Shown in pieces: positions 1 to 10,002 of a stretch of 64,000 bases of DNA. Under the pieces are notes generated by a model. It made no database searches and was not told the origin of the DNA. It was given only the letters and a program-made list of their open reading frames with translations. Position numbers and translations under genes: made by a program. The stretch covers positions 1-64,000 of the forward strand of contig NZ_CAKKLY010000027.1 of NCBI RefSeq assembly GCF_918698095.1, given 5' to 3'. This stretch comes from Arthrobacter sp. Bi83 (GTDB taxonomy: Bacteria; Actinomycetota; Actinomycetes; Actinomycetales; Micrococcaceae). How positions within the stretch are numbered: the first letter of the stretch is position 1; every line of letters starts with the position of its first letter.

Positions 1-553
1 CCTTGGCCAGGGCCAGGACGGACAGCGGGGTGTATTCGGACGGTTTGACCACCACGGCGTTGCCCATCCGCAGGGCGGGGGCGATCTGCCAGATGGTGAT
101 CATCATGGGCCAGTTCCACGGGCCGATGGCACCGACGACGCCGATGGGCCGGTAGTGCAGTTCGGCGCGGGTTTCGCCGTCGTCCACGACGGTTTCCGCC
201 TCCAGCGGCGTTCCGGCGGCGGCGCGCAGCCAGGCGGCGCAGGCGCCGACTTCGAAGCGGGCGTTGGGGCCGTTGAGCGGTTTTCCCTGCTCGCGGGAGA
301 GCAGGCGGGCGAGTTCCTCGGCGGAGCGTTCGACGGCGTCGGCTGCCTTGAGCAGCGCGGAGCTCCGGGCGTCGTGGCCCAGCGCCGCCCACGCCGGCTG
401 GGCGGCCGATGCGGCGGCTATGGCCTGCTCCAGGTCCTGGACGCTGTGGACCGGCGCCTCACCGACTGCTTCTCCGGTGGCGGGGTCAAGGATGGTCCGG
501 GTTTCGCCGGACTCCGGGGTGATCGAGGCCAGCAGGGCATCGTAGGTTTCCAT
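1..553 (-). CDS. NAD(P)-dependent aldehyde dehydrogenase, 5' part only
   Basis: Partial gene running off the left edge; 184 codons are visible from the ATG at 553. The translation has the aldehyde dehydrogenase N-terminal cofactor-binding fold, including GPWNWPMMITIWQIAPAL and GNAVVVKPSEYTPLSVLAL near the window edge. The catalytic Cys and Glu lie outside the window. It would oxidise an aldehyde to the acid in the cytoplasm. It diverges from an amino-acid/amine permease and lies 6 kb from an amine oxidase, so an amine-derived aldehyde is a reasonable substrate, but that is inference. Family call is firm, substrate unknown. Confidence 0.9.
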   Translation of the reverse strand, partial: METYDALLASITPESGETRTILDPATGEAVGEAPVHSVQDLEQAIAAASAAQPAWAALGHDARSSALLKAADAVERSAEELARLLSREQGKPLNGPNARFEVGACAAWLRAAAGTPLEAETVVDDGETRAELHYRPIGVVGAIGPWNWPMMITIWQIAPALRMGNAVVVKPSEYTPLSVLALAK

Positions 554-870
554 GGGGTACTCCACTTCGAGTAGGTCAGGGACCGCAGGCCGGTGTGGCC
601 TGTCAGCGCTGCTTCAAGCGTGCTCCGCCGCACGCCGCGGGTCTTGTCTATCCGCGAAGGGCTGTTGTGCGGGAGCGAACGGAACGGGATCATATGGGTG
701 TGATTGCGCTCAGGAACAAGAACTGATCGCTGCAAGACAAGCCGCAGCCGGAGGCGACTGCCATGCTGGATTTCACGGTGCAGCCCTTGCCAGGCCCCGG
801 CACCCATCCCAAGTTTTGCAGCACATTCCCCAGCACAATCCCAGCACTCATGACCGTTAAGAAGGATCCA
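554..870. other. Divergent intergenic region, aldehyde dehydrogenase / permease
   Basis: About 317 bases between two divergent genes. Both promoters must lie here. I see a short dyad at 586-602 (CAGGCC, 5-base gap, GGCCTG) but no convincing -35/-10 pair. An in-frame upstream extension of the permease frame exists from 763, but it is not hydrophobic and resembles no permease N-terminus. Confidence 0.4.
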
Positions 871-2346
871 ATGAGTATTTCGAATCCCGAATCCCGGACC
901 GCGGAACCCGGTTCCCGCCAGGAACACTCCACCGCCCTGCGCGCAGGCAGCATCGGAGTCCTGGGCATTCTGTTCTTTGTCCTGTCCGCGCAGGCCCCGC
1001 TGACCGGAATCGTCGGAGCAGCACCCCTGGCTGCAGCGCTCGGCAACGGTGCCGGCGCCCCCGGCGCGTACCTCGTCGTCGGCATTGTCATTGTGATCTT
1101 CGCCGTCGGTTTTGTGGCCATGAGCCGGAAGGTGCAGACCAACGGCGCCTTTTACGCCTACGTCACGGCAGCGTTCGGTCGCAAGGTCGGTGCGGGGGCG
1201 GCGTGGCTTGCACTGCTGGCCTACAGCACGGTGCAGGCGGCAATGTACGGGCTGTACGGTGCCGCGTTCTCCGGCCTGCTGGCATCGGCCGGGGTGACGC
1301 TTCCATGGTGGCTGCTCGCACTGGTCACCATGGCCGGCGTCCAGGTCCTGGGATCGAAGAACATCGAGCTGGGTGCCCGCGTGCTTGCGGTCCTGGTGGG
1401 CCTGGAAGTGGCCATCCTGTTGATGTTCGGATTCTCTGTCCTATTCCACGGCGGCGGCCCCGAGGGGCTGAACATCGGCGCCTCGTTCGCACCGGAAGCC
1501 ATCGCCAGCGGGGCTCCGGGAGTCGCCATTATGTTCGCGGTGGCGTCCATGTTCGGCTTCGAATCCACGGCCATCTACTCCGCCGAGGCGAAGGACCCGC
1601 ACCGGACCGTTGCCCGGGCCACTTATCTCTCTGTAGGCATCATCGCCGTCTTCTTCTCCTTCATCACCTGGATGCTGGTCAGTTTCTACGGCCCGTCACG
1701 CGTCGCCGATGCCGCAGGCGCCGCATTGGAGTCCGGCGACGCCACATCGTTCGTGATCGGCCCGATCGTGGAGATGTTCGGGCCATGGGCCGGGGTGACC
1801 GCCGGAGTCCTGCTGGTGACATCCCTGTTGGCCGGCATCATTGCGTTCCACAACGGCATCAACCGGTACCTTCACTCGCTGGCGCTCCGCGGCTCGATGC
1901 CCGCCGTCGTGGCCCGGACCAATAGGCACCGCGCCCCGGCCACCGCGGCCTGGATTCAGACCGCGGTTGCCGCCCTGCTCGTCGCGCCGTTTGCGCTGCT
2001 GGGAATGGACCCCGTCCTGACCCTTTTCTCGTGGTTCAGCGGCCTTGCCGTGGCAGCGCTGCTGGTGCTGTACATGCTGTGCTCACTCGCCGTCGTCGCC
2101 TATTTCCGCCGCGAACGGGTGACCGGACAGCACTGGCAGACACTGCTCGCCCCCGGGATCGCGTCCCTCCTCCTGGCCTGGGTGCTCTACCTGGTGGTCA
2201 GCAACTTCACGTCCCTCATCGGCGGAAGCGCCGAAACAGCCGTGGGGCTGCTGGTGGCCGTTCCCGTGATTTTCCTGGCCGGAGTGCTGGTGGAAGTCCG
2301 AGTGGAGAAGCGGGTCCGGATCCTAGAGCCTCAGCCCGCCGGGTAA
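871..2346 (+). CDS. APC-superfamily amino acid/amine permease
   Basis: Integral membrane transporter of about 491 residues with some 12 hydrophobic segments, starting with the APC-type first helix (GILFFVLSAQAPLTGIVGAAPLA is its core). The middle carries FGFESTAIYSAEAKDPHRTVARA, the conserved loop of this family. I place the start at ATG 871, preceded by GAAGGA at 861-866; an in-frame ATG at 850 is an alternative. It diverges from the aldehyde dehydrogenase gene and probably imports the substrate of that pathway. It resembles the second permease at 60785. Its 3' end overlaps the convergent AmiS-like gene by 24 bases. Substrate cannot be read from sequence. Confidence 0.88.
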   Translation: MSISNPESRTAEPGSRQEHSTALRAGSIGVLGILFFVLSAQAPLTGIVGAAPLAAALGNGAGAPGAYLVVGIVIVIFAVGFVAMSRKVQTNGAFYAYVTAAFGRKVGAGAAWLALLAYSTVQAAMYGLYGAAFSGLLASAGVTLPWWLLALVTMAGVQVLGSKNIELGARVLAVLVGLEVAILLMFGFSVLFHGGGPEGLNIGASFAPEAIASGAPGVAIMFAVASMFGFESTAIYSAEAKDPHRTVARATYLSVGIIAVFFSFITWMLVSFYGPSRVADAAGAALESGDATSFVIGPIVEMFGPWAGVTAGVLLVTSLLAGIIAFHNGINRYLHSLALRGSMPAVVARTNRHRAPATAAWIQTAVAALLVAPFALLGMDPVLTLFSWFSGLAVAALLVLYMLCSLAVVAYFRRERVTGQHWQTLLAPGIASLLLAWVLYLVVSNFTSLIGGSAETAVGLLVAVPVIFLAGVLVEVRVEKRVRILEPQPAG

Positions 2347-2994
2347 CGGGGGAGCGGGGGCGGCCGCGGCGTCGGCGCGCGCGGCGTCCCGGTGCCGCCC
2401 GCGCCACCCGACGCAGCCGGCCAGCAGCAAAAGCGCCACGATGAAGGCCGCCGCCCCCATCACCGCCTCGGGGTCGGTGGGCCAGTGCCCTGTGATGCCC
2501 ATGAACGCCGGAACCGTGGCTGACGCCTGGCTGGTGAGGACGAGGGACCACCCAATGAGGGGCGTGAGGCGTTCGAACCCCAGCGCCAGTTGAAGGAAGC
2601 ACAGCATCCACAGGTAGGTCCAGCAGAGCCAGAGAACGGCCAGAAGAGGATCCTCCCCGGACCAGGCCGCGGAGAGCAGGAGGCCGCATGCGCCCACCAT
2701 CCCGCAGAACCAGCCGAGGCCTTTGGAGCCGAGCCCCAGCAGGAAATCCAGCCCCACATAGACGTACGTCAGGCCGAAGAGGAACATTCCGGCCGCGCCG
2801 AGCAGCAGGGGTGTTCCGCCGGCGTCACCACCGCGGCCGCCGGTAATCCCCAGGTACGTGATGCCCAGGATCAGCTGGATGCTGCCGATGACCAGGCTGA
2901 ACACGGCGGCGTCCCTGCGGGGGAGCAGCTTCAGCGCTGCGAGCCCGTTGATCAGGAGCGCGGCCCCGGAGAGAAGCAGGCAAATATGGGCCAT
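2323..2994 (-). CDS. AmiS/UreI-family urea or short-chain amide channel
   Basis: A 223-residue hydrophobic protein with about six to seven membrane segments, starting MAHICLLLSGAALLINGLAAL. Pattern and size fit the AmiS/UreI family, proton-gated or facilitative channels for urea and short amides. The start at 2994 is favoured over the longer frame because GGGGGA lies 6 bases upstream and the first helix begins at once. The C-terminus ends in an Ala/Pro-rich tail. It is divergent from glutamate dehydrogenase, another nitrogen gene, and the window also carries a complete urease 38 kb away, so urea entry is a plausible role. The specific substrate is inference. Confidence 0.8.
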   Translation of the reverse strand: MAHICLLLSGAALLINGLAALKLLPRRDAAVFSLVIGSIQLILGITYLGITGGRGGDAGGTPLLLGAAGMFLFGLTYVYVGLDFLLGLGSKGLGWFCGMVGACGLLLSAAWSGEDPLLAVLWLCWTYLWMLCFLQLALGFERLTPLIGWSLVLTSQASATVPAFMGITGHWPTDPEAVMGAAAFIVALLLLAGCVGWRGRHRDAARADAAAAPAPPLPGGLRL

Positions 2995-3177
2995 CAGAAG
3001 TCCCCCGCCGGGCCGCAACCCGAGGCCATTGTTTTCGTTTCATGGAAATTAGATGTCACAATACGGAGGCTAGTCGAAGACCGATTGGCCATGCGCGGCC
3101 CGCGCAGTCACAATTGGATATGTTGAAGTTTCAATAAAAGCGTATGCCGGAGACTTCCCGCGCCCGGTTCGACGTAA

Positions 3178-4524
<1,347 letters not shown>

Positions 4525-4536
4525 GGCCTGGGCAGG

Positions 4537-4552
4537 GTCCCGTATGCGGGAC
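4537..4552. terminator. Small hairpin between convergent genes
   Basis: GTCCCG, loop TATG, CGGGAC: a perfect 6-bp stem 13 bases past the gdhA stop and before the convergent AraC-type gene. No T-run follows on either strand, so a terminator role is only suggested by position. Confidence 0.35.
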
Positions 4553-4594
4553 TCGACCGCTGAACCCCGTCCGCCGGGCCGGGAGTTCGGGGGG

Positions 4595-5554
4595 TCAGGC
4601 GCCGCGCCGCCAGTCGCTGGGGGATTCGCCGAAGGCGTCCCGGAAGGTGCGGCTAAAATGCGCTGCGTCCAGGAATCCCCAGCGCGCTGCCACTGCGCCC
4701 ACTGAGGTTCCGGAATGTAGCGGGTCCCTGAGGTCGCGGCGAACCCGTTCAAGCCGCCGGCTCCGGATCCAGCTGGCAACTGTTGTGCCCGACTCGTGGA
4801 AGACGTTGTGCAGGTGGCGCGTCGAAATGAAATGGGCCGCCGCAATGCTGGCCGGTGACAGCTGCGGATCCGCGAGGTTCGTGTCGATGTATTCGCGGAC
4901 CGATGTCGCCAGCACCATCTGGGGCTTCATGCTGTCCGCGGCCAGGTCCAGTTCCGAATGGAGCATCGTTGACACGAGGTCAAGGGTATTGGCGGCCAGC
5001 CGGGAACCGCTGGGGCCGCTGAGCGCCTCGAGATTGCCGGCGAGCTGCGCGATGAACGGTCCCACAATACTGGTCAGCCCGTGCCCGGCGGCCAAGCGGA
5101 CCGCGGAAAGCTGCCCCACGTAGTCCGGCGGCAGGGACAGCGAGTCGTGCGGGAACATGACCACCATCATCCGGGCCTGCTCTTCGAACGCGAGGGTGTA
5201 GGGGCGGTTGGTGTCGTAGATGGCCAGGTCCCCGGGGCGCAGCACGGCTTCGCGGTTGTCCTGGATGAGGAGGCCGGTCCCCTCCAGCTGGAGGTTGAGC
5301 TTGAAATAGCGCTGGTCCGACTGCGCCAGGAGGGCCGGTGTGCGGTGGACGCTGTGGGACGTGGACGACACCTCCACGATGCACATGCGGTCCAGAACCC
5401 TGGACCGCATGCGGCCGCGGAAGGAGTCGGGGCGGTCCGTCTCCGCGGTCAGCGGCACGAAGGACTGCGCCACGAGGTGTCGCCAGTGGTCAAACGACGC
5501 GGCCACGTTGGAGGTGAGGTCCTGGCCCACCGGGCGGACTGTTGTTGCAGACAT
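4595..5554 (-). CDS. AraC-family transcriptional regulator, FeaR-like
   Basis: 319 residues from ATG 5554 (AGGAAC seven bases upstream); a longer frame exists but lacks a ribosome site. The N-terminal ~200 residues look like the AraC-binding-like domain of FeaR/NphR-type regulators (LQLEGTGLLIQDNREAVLRPGDLAIYD). The C-terminal ~100 residues are the double helix-turn-helix (SPASIAAAHFISTRHLHNVF; VAARWGFLDAAHFSRTFRDAFG). In Escherichia coli, FeaR activates the aromatic amine oxidase tynA and phenylacetaldehyde dehydrogenase feaB; an amine oxidase lies 0.85 kb away here. That parallel suggests, but does not prove, control of the amine pathway. An inverted repeat lies in its upstream region (5599-5620). 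Confidence 0.88.
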   Translation of the reverse strand: MSATTVRPVGQDLTSNVAASFDHWRHLVAQSFVPLTAETDRPDSFRGRMRSRVLDRMCIVEVSSTSHSVHRTPALLAQSDQRYFKLNLQLEGTGLLIQDNREAVLRPGDLAIYDTNRPYTLAFEEQARMMVVMFPHDSLSLPPDYVGQLSAVRLAAGHGLTSIVGPFIAQLAGNLEALSGPSGSRLAANTLDLVSTMLHSELDLAADSMKPQMVLATSVREYIDTNLADPQLSPASIAAAHFISTRHLHNVFHESGTTVASWIRSRRLERVRRDLRDPLHSGTSVGAVAARWGFLDAAHFSRTFRDAFGESPSDWRRGA

Positions 5555-5598
5555 TGGATGTTCCTGACGACGGACGGCCACCTGAATTTCGGTCCCCA

Positions 5599-5620
5599 GA
5601 CTGTGTCCTGGAACACAGTC
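5599..5620. promoter_or_regulatory. Inverted repeat upstream of the AraC-type gene
   Basis: GACTGTGT, six-base gap, ACACAGTC: perfect 8-bp arms, 45 bases upstream of the AraC-type start. It is nested inside an outer pair, GAATTTCGG (5584-5592) and CCGAAATTC (5635-5643). Position fits an operator or leader structure for the regulator gene; the binding protein is unknown. Confidence 0.5.
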
Positions 5621-5652
5621 ATTTCAGGTTAGCGCCGAAATTCCGCCGTGTC

Positions 5653-5682
5653 ATCTTTTTTCGACGCATGTCGAAAAAAGAT
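5653..5682 (-). terminator. Perfect 13-bp hairpin at the tetR stop codon
   Basis: Arms ATCTTTTTTCGAC and GTCGAAAAAAGAT separated by GCAT, overlapping the first base of the TetR-type stop codon. The six-T tract sits inside the stem, so on the minus transcript it can act as a terminator for tetR; alternatively it is a binding site ahead of the AraC-type gene. Confidence 0.5.
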
Positions 5683-6278
5683 CAGTTCTTCGCCTCCAGG
5701 AGAGTCAGGAACGCCTCCAGCTGTTCGCTCAACCCCGGATCTACCTGCCCTTCGGGGGCCAGGGCGGCGGCGATCTGCGCGCCCAGCAGCATGTTCAGGA
5801 GGTGGCCGGCCACCGCCGCGTCGTCGACGGCGGCACTGACGGTTCCGTACTCCCGCGCCTGCGCCAGGTACTCCAGAATCGCCGCGTGCCACTGCTCCAT
5901 GGACTCCCGGTGGATGGCGGCCTTTTCCGGATCGTTGATGGCTTTTTGCCAAAAGGGAATGACAATCCGCGCTTCACTGACGCGTTCGGAGTCCAGTGGC
6001 AGCACCTCAACACAGAAGGCCCGCAGCGCCGGGATGCCGGTCTTGCCTGCGGTCACTTCCCCGATGCGTTCATTGGTCCGGTTGAAGACGTGGCCGAAGG
6101 CGAACGTCAGCAGGGTGTCCTTGGTGGGGAAGTACGGTTTCAGGGCGCCGTTCGCGAACCCGGCCTCGAGTGCGATCTCCCTCATGGTGGCGCCTTCAAT
6201 GCCCAGCCGGGCGATGATCCGCCAGGTCGCATCCACCAGCTCCAGACGCCGTTCATCATGGTCAACAATCTTTGGCAC
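5682..6278 (-). CDS. TetR-family transcriptional repressor of the amine oxidase
   Basis: 198 residues from a GTG at 6278 with GGGGAG upstream. The N-terminal helix-turn-helix spans about residues 8-55 (LVDATWRIIARLGIEGATMREIALEAGFANGALKPYF), followed by an all-helical TetR ligand domain. It is divergent from the copper amine oxidase gene and the shared 122-base region carries a TetR-type dyad (6336-6361). It probably represses the oxidase until an amine or product binds. Ligand unknown. The stop lies in a strong hairpin that separates it from the AraC-type gene. Confidence 0.9.
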   Translation of the reverse strand: MPKIVDHDERRLELVDATWRIIARLGIEGATMREIALEAGFANGALKPYFPTKDTLLTFAFGHVFNRTNERIGEVTAGKTGIPALRAFCVEVLPLDSERVSEARIVIPFWQKAINDPEKAAIHRESMEQWHAAILEYLAQAREYGTVSAAVDDAAVAGHLLNMLLGAQIAAALAPEGQVDPGLSEQLEAFLTLLEAKN

Positions 6279-6335
6279 GCTGCCGCTCCCCGGAAATATG
6301 TGGCATCTGGCTATTGTGAGCCATCTTACGGACGG

Positions 6336-6361
6336 TTATTCTCTACAACTATAGAAAATAA
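6336..6361. promoter_or_regulatory. Putative TetR operator
   Basis: 26-base imperfect palindrome: left arm TTATTCTCTA, four-base centre CAAC, right arm ending TAGAAAATAA. Ten of 13 base pairs are symmetric. AT-rich against a GC-rich background and in the middle of the tetR / amine oxidase divergent region, where such an operator is expected. Confidence 0.55.
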
Positions 6362-6400
6362 AAATCCCGACCGAACCACGGTCCCGGACAAAGGTCGCTC

Positions 6401-8317
6401 ATGACACTCGCACCAGCTGACACAGCCACCCAGTACCGCCTGGCAACGGGCACTGAAATCACCGACGTCCAGGGCATCCTCCGCGCCGGGGGACTTCTTG
6501 GCCCGGAGAAGCGCATAGCGTACCTCGGCCTGCTGGATCCGGCCCGGGGCGCGGCTCCGGATACCCAGGACCGGCGCTTCCGCGTCTTCGTCCATGATGT
6601 GTCCGGCGGACGACCCCTGGATGTCACGGTCTCCGCCACGAGCGGCACGGTGACCGCGGCCGTCGAACTCGACACCGCCGCCACGGGCGAACTGCCCGTC
6701 CTGGAAGAGGAGTTTGAAGTCGTTGAGGAACTGCTGGCATCTGACGAGCGCTGGCTGGCCGCGCTTGCGGCCAGGGGCCTTGACGTCGCCAAGGTCCGCG
6801 TCGCGCCGCTCTCCGCAGGCGTCTTCGAGTACCCCGATGAAAAAGGACGCCGCATCCTCCGCGGCCTGGCTTTCGTGCAGGAGTTTCCGGAGGACAGCGC
6901 CTGGGCGCACCCCGTTGACGGACTGGTTGCCTACGTGGACGTCGTCAGAAAAACCGTGACGCAGGTGCTGGACACCGGAGTGGTCCCCGTTCCGGCAGAG
7001 CACGGCAACTTCACCGACCCGGAGCTCACCGGACCGCTTCGCACGTCCCAGAAACCCATCAGCATCACGCAGCCGGAGGGACCCAGCTTTACCGTCGCGG
7101 GCGGAAACCATGTTGAGTGGGAAAAGTGGAGCGTCGATGTCGGCTTCGATGTCCGCGAGGGCGTGGTGCTGCACAACATTGCGTTCCAGGATGGCGACCG
7201 CAAGCGGCCCATCATCAACCGCGCATCCATTGCCGAGATGGTGGTTCCCTACGGCGACCCGTCGCCCATCCGGTCCTGGCAGAACTACTTCGACACCGGT
7301 GAATACCTGGTGGGCCAGTACGCCAATTCGCTCGAACTGGGCTGTGACTGCCTCGGCGACATCACCTACCTCAGCCCCGTGATCAGCGACGCGTTCGGCA
7401 ACCCGCGCGAAATCCGCAACGGCATCTGCATGCACGAGGAGGACTGGGGCATCCTGGCCAAGCACAGCGACCTTTGGTCAGGCATCAACTACACCCGCCG
7501 GAACCGCCGACTGGTCATTTCCTTCTTCACCACCATCGGCAACTACGATTACGGCTTCTACTGGTACCTCTACCTCGACGGCACCATCGAGTTCGAGGCC
7601 AAGGCCACCGGCGTCGTTTTCACGAGCGCGTACCCGGAGGGCGGCTCGGACAATATCTCGCAGCTGGCGCCGGGCCTGGGCGCCCCCTTCCACCAGCACC
7701 TTTTCAGCGCCCGGCTGGACATGGCAATCGACGGGTTCACCAACAGGGTGGAAGAAGAGGATGTAGTCCGTCAGGCCATCGGGGAGGGCAACGAGCGGGG
7801 CAACGCCTTCTCGCGGAGGCGGACCCTGCTGGCCCGGGAGTCCGAAGCCGCCCGTGAAGCTGACGCCCGCAGCGGCCGGACCTGGGTCATTTCCAACCCG
7901 GGCTCAAGGAACCGCCTGGGGGAGCCCGTGGGCTACAAGCTCCACACCGAGGCTCAGCCGACCCTCCTGGCTGATCGCGACTCCTCCATCGCCAAGCGTG
8001 CGGCATTTGCCACGAAGGACCTGTGGGTGACCCGCTTCGCGGAAGACGAGCGGTACCCCACCGGCGACTTCGTGAACCAGCATGCCGGAGGAGCGGGCCT
8101 GCCCGCCTACATTGCCCAGGATCGGGACATCGACGGCCAGGACATTGTTGTCTGGCACACCTTCGGACTTACCCATTTCCCGCGGCCCGAAGACTGGCCG
8201 ATCATGCCCGTGGATACGGTGGGGTTCAAGCTGCGGCCGGAGGGCTTCTTCGACCGCAGCCCGGTCCTGGACGTTCCCGCTTCAGCCCAGGCAGCCGGCG
8301 GCCACTGCCATGGTTAG
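6401..8317 (+). CDS. Copper-containing amine oxidase (phenylethylamine/tyramine oxidase type)
   Basis: 638 residues, the same length as Arthrobacter globiformis phenylethylamine oxidase (AGAO), which I recall as very similar along its length. It oxidatively deaminates primary amines to aldehyde, ammonia and hydrogen peroxide. Seen: NYDY with Tyr382, the residue that becomes topaquinone; copper ligands His431 and His433 in HQH and His592 in LTHF; and the catalytic base Asp298 in YFDTGEY. These numbers were counted from codons and coincide with AGAO. No signal peptide is evident, and the tail ends HCHG as in AGAO. It is divergent from a TetR gene with an operator between. The aldehyde could be handled by the dehydrogenase at 1-553, and the ammonia by GDH. 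Confidence 0.96.
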   Translation: MTLAPADTATQYRLATGTEITDVQGILRAGGLLGPEKRIAYLGLLDPARGAAPDTQDRRFRVFVHDVSGGRPLDVTVSATSGTVTAAVELDTAATGELPVLEEEFEVVEELLASDERWLAALAARGLDVAKVRVAPLSAGVFEYPDEKGRRILRGLAFVQEFPEDSAWAHPVDGLVAYVDVVRKTVTQVLDTGVVPVPAEHGNFTDPELTGPLRTSQKPISITQPEGPSFTVAGGNHVEWEKWSVDVGFDVREGVVLHNIAFQDGDRKRPIINRASIAEMVVPYGDPSPIRSWQNYFDTGEYLVGQYANSLELGCDCLGDITYLSPVISDAFGNPREIRNGICMHEEDWGILAKHSDLWSGINYTRRNRRLVISFFTTIGNYDYGFYWYLYLDGTIEFEAKATGVVFTSAYPEGGSDNISQLAPGLGAPFHQHLFSARLDMAIDGFTNRVEEEDVVRQAIGEGNERGNAFSRRRTLLARESEAAREADARSGRTWVISNPGSRNRLGEPVGYKLHTEAQPTLLADRDSSIAKRAAFATKDLWVTRFAEDERYPTGDFVNQHAGGAGLPAYIAQDRDIDGQDIVVWHTFGLTHFPRPEDWPIMPVDTVGFKLRPEGFFDRSPVLDVPASAQAAGGHCHG

Positions 8318-8327
8318 CAGCTAGCTC

Positions 8328-8795
8328 ATGACACCGATTCAGGCATGGGGCCGGGCAGCCGGGCCCAGGCTCCACTCGCGGATGTGCGCCGCCGTGACGG
8401 CCGGCTCCTGCCTCCTCCACCTGTGGCTGGTCGCCGGCAACCACCATGCGCTGTGGCTGAACCTCTCGATGCTGGCCATGGTTGCCGTATGCCTGCCGTG
8501 TTCGGTGCACATCTGGCGACACGTCCGCGTCGGCACACTCCACCGCGTCATGGCCTCCGCCCTGGCGATGGCGCTCCTCCACGCTGTCCTGCTCCTCGCC
8601 GCGGGACCGGCCAGCCACAGCCACGGAACGGCGGCGGCCGTCGGAGCCGCCGGCATCGCCGGAACCGAGGCCTTTGCGGAAACTGCCGCAGCCCCCTCGG
8701 CTTCGCTGGGTGTCATCGCCCTGGAGATTACGACGGCGCTGCTCGCCGCCACCCTCGTCGCCCGGCTGCGCCGTGGTCAGGTCGCATGCGTTTAG
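8328..8795 (+). CDS. Small integral membrane protein, function unknown
   Basis: 155 residues with about four hydrophobic segments (near residues 20-40, 42-60, 75-95 and 125-148), a His/Ser patch after the third, and a basic tail. It starts 10 bases after the amine oxidase stop, so it is probably co-transcribed. The ribosome site is weak. It overlaps the convergent flavin-reductase gene by four bases. I recognise no family. Confidence 0.55.
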   Translation: MTPIQAWGRAAGPRLHSRMCAAVTAGSCLLHLWLVAGNHHALWLNLSMLAMVAVCLPCSVHIWRHVRVGTLHRVMASALAMALLHAVLLLAAGPASHSHGTAAAVGAAGIAGTEAFAETAAAPSASLGVIALEITTALLAATLVARLRRGQVACV

Positions 8796-9343
8796 GGTGC
8801 CAGGCGGTGGTACTGGGAACCGAAATGGATGAGCGGATCCACGGCCTCGGCCGCTGCAGCATCACTGCCCATGGCCAGGACCTCGCCCACAACGAGCAGG
8901 TGCGTGGCGGCCGGATGGGTGGCAACAGTCCGCAGTTCGAAGTAGGCGAGCGCTCCGTTGAGGATCGCCGATCCGGTGGCGGGACCCCGGCGGTAGGGAA
9001 CCTGGGCGAGCATCCCCTGTAGCGGAATCCCGGGACTGGCCAGCCAGTTCGCGGCGCCCTGATGCTTGCCGGACAGCAGGCTCAGTGCCCACGTTCCCGC
9101 CTCCGCCACCGCCTCGCCGATCCGGGACTCCGCATAGAGGCTGACCAGCAGGGTCGGCGGATCGTAGGAGACGGAGAGGAAGGCGCTCACCGTGGCTGCG
9201 TAATCGCGGTTCCGCAGGGACGTGGAAACGACGGCCACGCCGGCCGCGATGTCGGCGCTGAGCCTGCGGTACAGATCAATGTCCGCGTCCGACGGCGGCC
9301 CGCCGGCCAGGCGATGGGCGTCCAGGTCTCCGGGGGTCTCCAT
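8792..9343 (-). CDS. Flavin reductase-like (FMN-binding split-barrel) protein
   Basis: 183 residues. The pattern (YRRLSADIAAGVAVVSTS, AATVSAFLSVSYDPPTLLVSL, GTWALSLLSGKHQGAA, PLIHFGSQYHRL at the end) is that of the flavin reductase domain of two-component monooxygenases, which supply reduced FMN from NAD(P)H. The open frame continues upstream to 9838, but the family similarity begins near METPGDLDAH, so I start at ATG 9343 (ATG 9352 also possible). No clear partner monooxygenase is nearby. Convergent with the small membrane protein gene and divergent from the 79-residue gene. Confidence 0.8.
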   Translation of the reverse strand: METPGDLDAHRLAGGPPSDADIDLYRRLSADIAAGVAVVSTSLRNRDYAATVSAFLSVSYDPPTLLVSLYAESRIGEAVAEAGTWALSLLSGKHQGAANWLASPGIPLQGMLAQVPYRRGPATGSAILNGALAYFELRTVATHPAATHLLVVGEVLAMGSDAAAAEAVDPLIHFGSQYHRLAP

Positions 9344-9456
9344 AACGCACATCGTGCCACGCGGCGGCCACGCCTGCACCCGTTCTCTGCAGGGAAGGCT
9401 GCTGATCACCAGAGCTGCATCTTTCACCGGCACGAGCACAGTGGGACCATGCAACC

Positions 9457-9696
9457 ATGAGCGAAAACACGGAACCCAGGCCGGAAAACCCCACTGCGGA
9501 TCAGCCCAGCACTGAACGGCCAGGCACTGATCAGGCCGGTCCTGACGGCGAGGAAAAGAAGGCACCCGCCGAACGCCATGACGATCACAGCGCACCGTCC
9601 ACGCACCAAACGCGCACCGTGGGCCAGCGGCGCCGGGATTCAGAAGAGAAGCTCCAGCAGCACCAGAAGGACGCCCGCGACAAGCCGGAACACTGA
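9457..9696 (+). CDS. Small hydrophilic protein, function unknown
   Basis: 79 residues, almost all charged or polar (Glu, Asp, Pro, Lys, Arg, Gln, His), ending in a Gln/Lys-rich helical segment. Probably disordered and cytoplasmic. It is divergent from the flavin reductase gene by 113 bases. Codon use fits a real gene, but I recognise no family and the protein is short. Confidence 0.5.
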   Translation: MSENTEPRPENPTADQPSTERPGTDQAGPDGEEKKAPAERHDDHSAPSTHQTRTVGQRRRDSEEKLQQHQKDARDKPEH

Positions 9697-10002
9697 GCCC
9701 GGGCCCACGCTCCGGGCCGGCACGCCACTGCTGTACCTGCCCTGCATCACAAAACCCCTTCCCAAATTTAGCCGTGGCGCAATGCGACGCCCGACCCACT
9801 ACGACTGAGGCGCGTCCAGCGCAATGGGGACCCTGCATGTGTAAGCCAATATGCCGCCGTCGTTAATCCTCCGTTCACCTTGGACCCCAATACTCGTTAC
9901 CTGGGACCCCTAACTTCAATGAAGGTACACAACGTACGCAGCTCCCAATCCGAACGTCTCCGGTTCGGATCGCATCAGAAACCCTGGAAGGGGTACACCC
10001 AA
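9697..10002. other. Intergenic region upstream of pstS
   Basis: 306 bases with no convincing gene. The right half carries the PHO-box-like repeats (9862-9906) and the pstS ribosome site GAAGGGG at 9987-9993. An in-frame ATG at 9919 would add 28 residues to PstS, but they precede a clear lipoprotein signal and are unlikely to be translated. Confidence 0.5.
9862..9906 (+). promoter_or_regulatory. PHO-box-like direct repeats upstream of pstS
   Basis: Two adjacent 11-base units, GTTAATCCTCC (9862-9872) and GTTCACCTTGG (9873-9883), and a third, GTTACCTGGGA (9896-9906), about two units downstream. Tandem 11-base units beginning GTTCACC are the known PhoP-binding arrangement in Streptomyces. Position ahead of pstS supports induction by phosphate starvation. 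Confidence 0.6.

Noticed and set aside
1203..1925. Long alternate-frame open reading frames inside the permease and many other genes
   Set aside because: Arg/His/Pro-rich translations typical of shadow frames in high-GC DNA; no family motifs.
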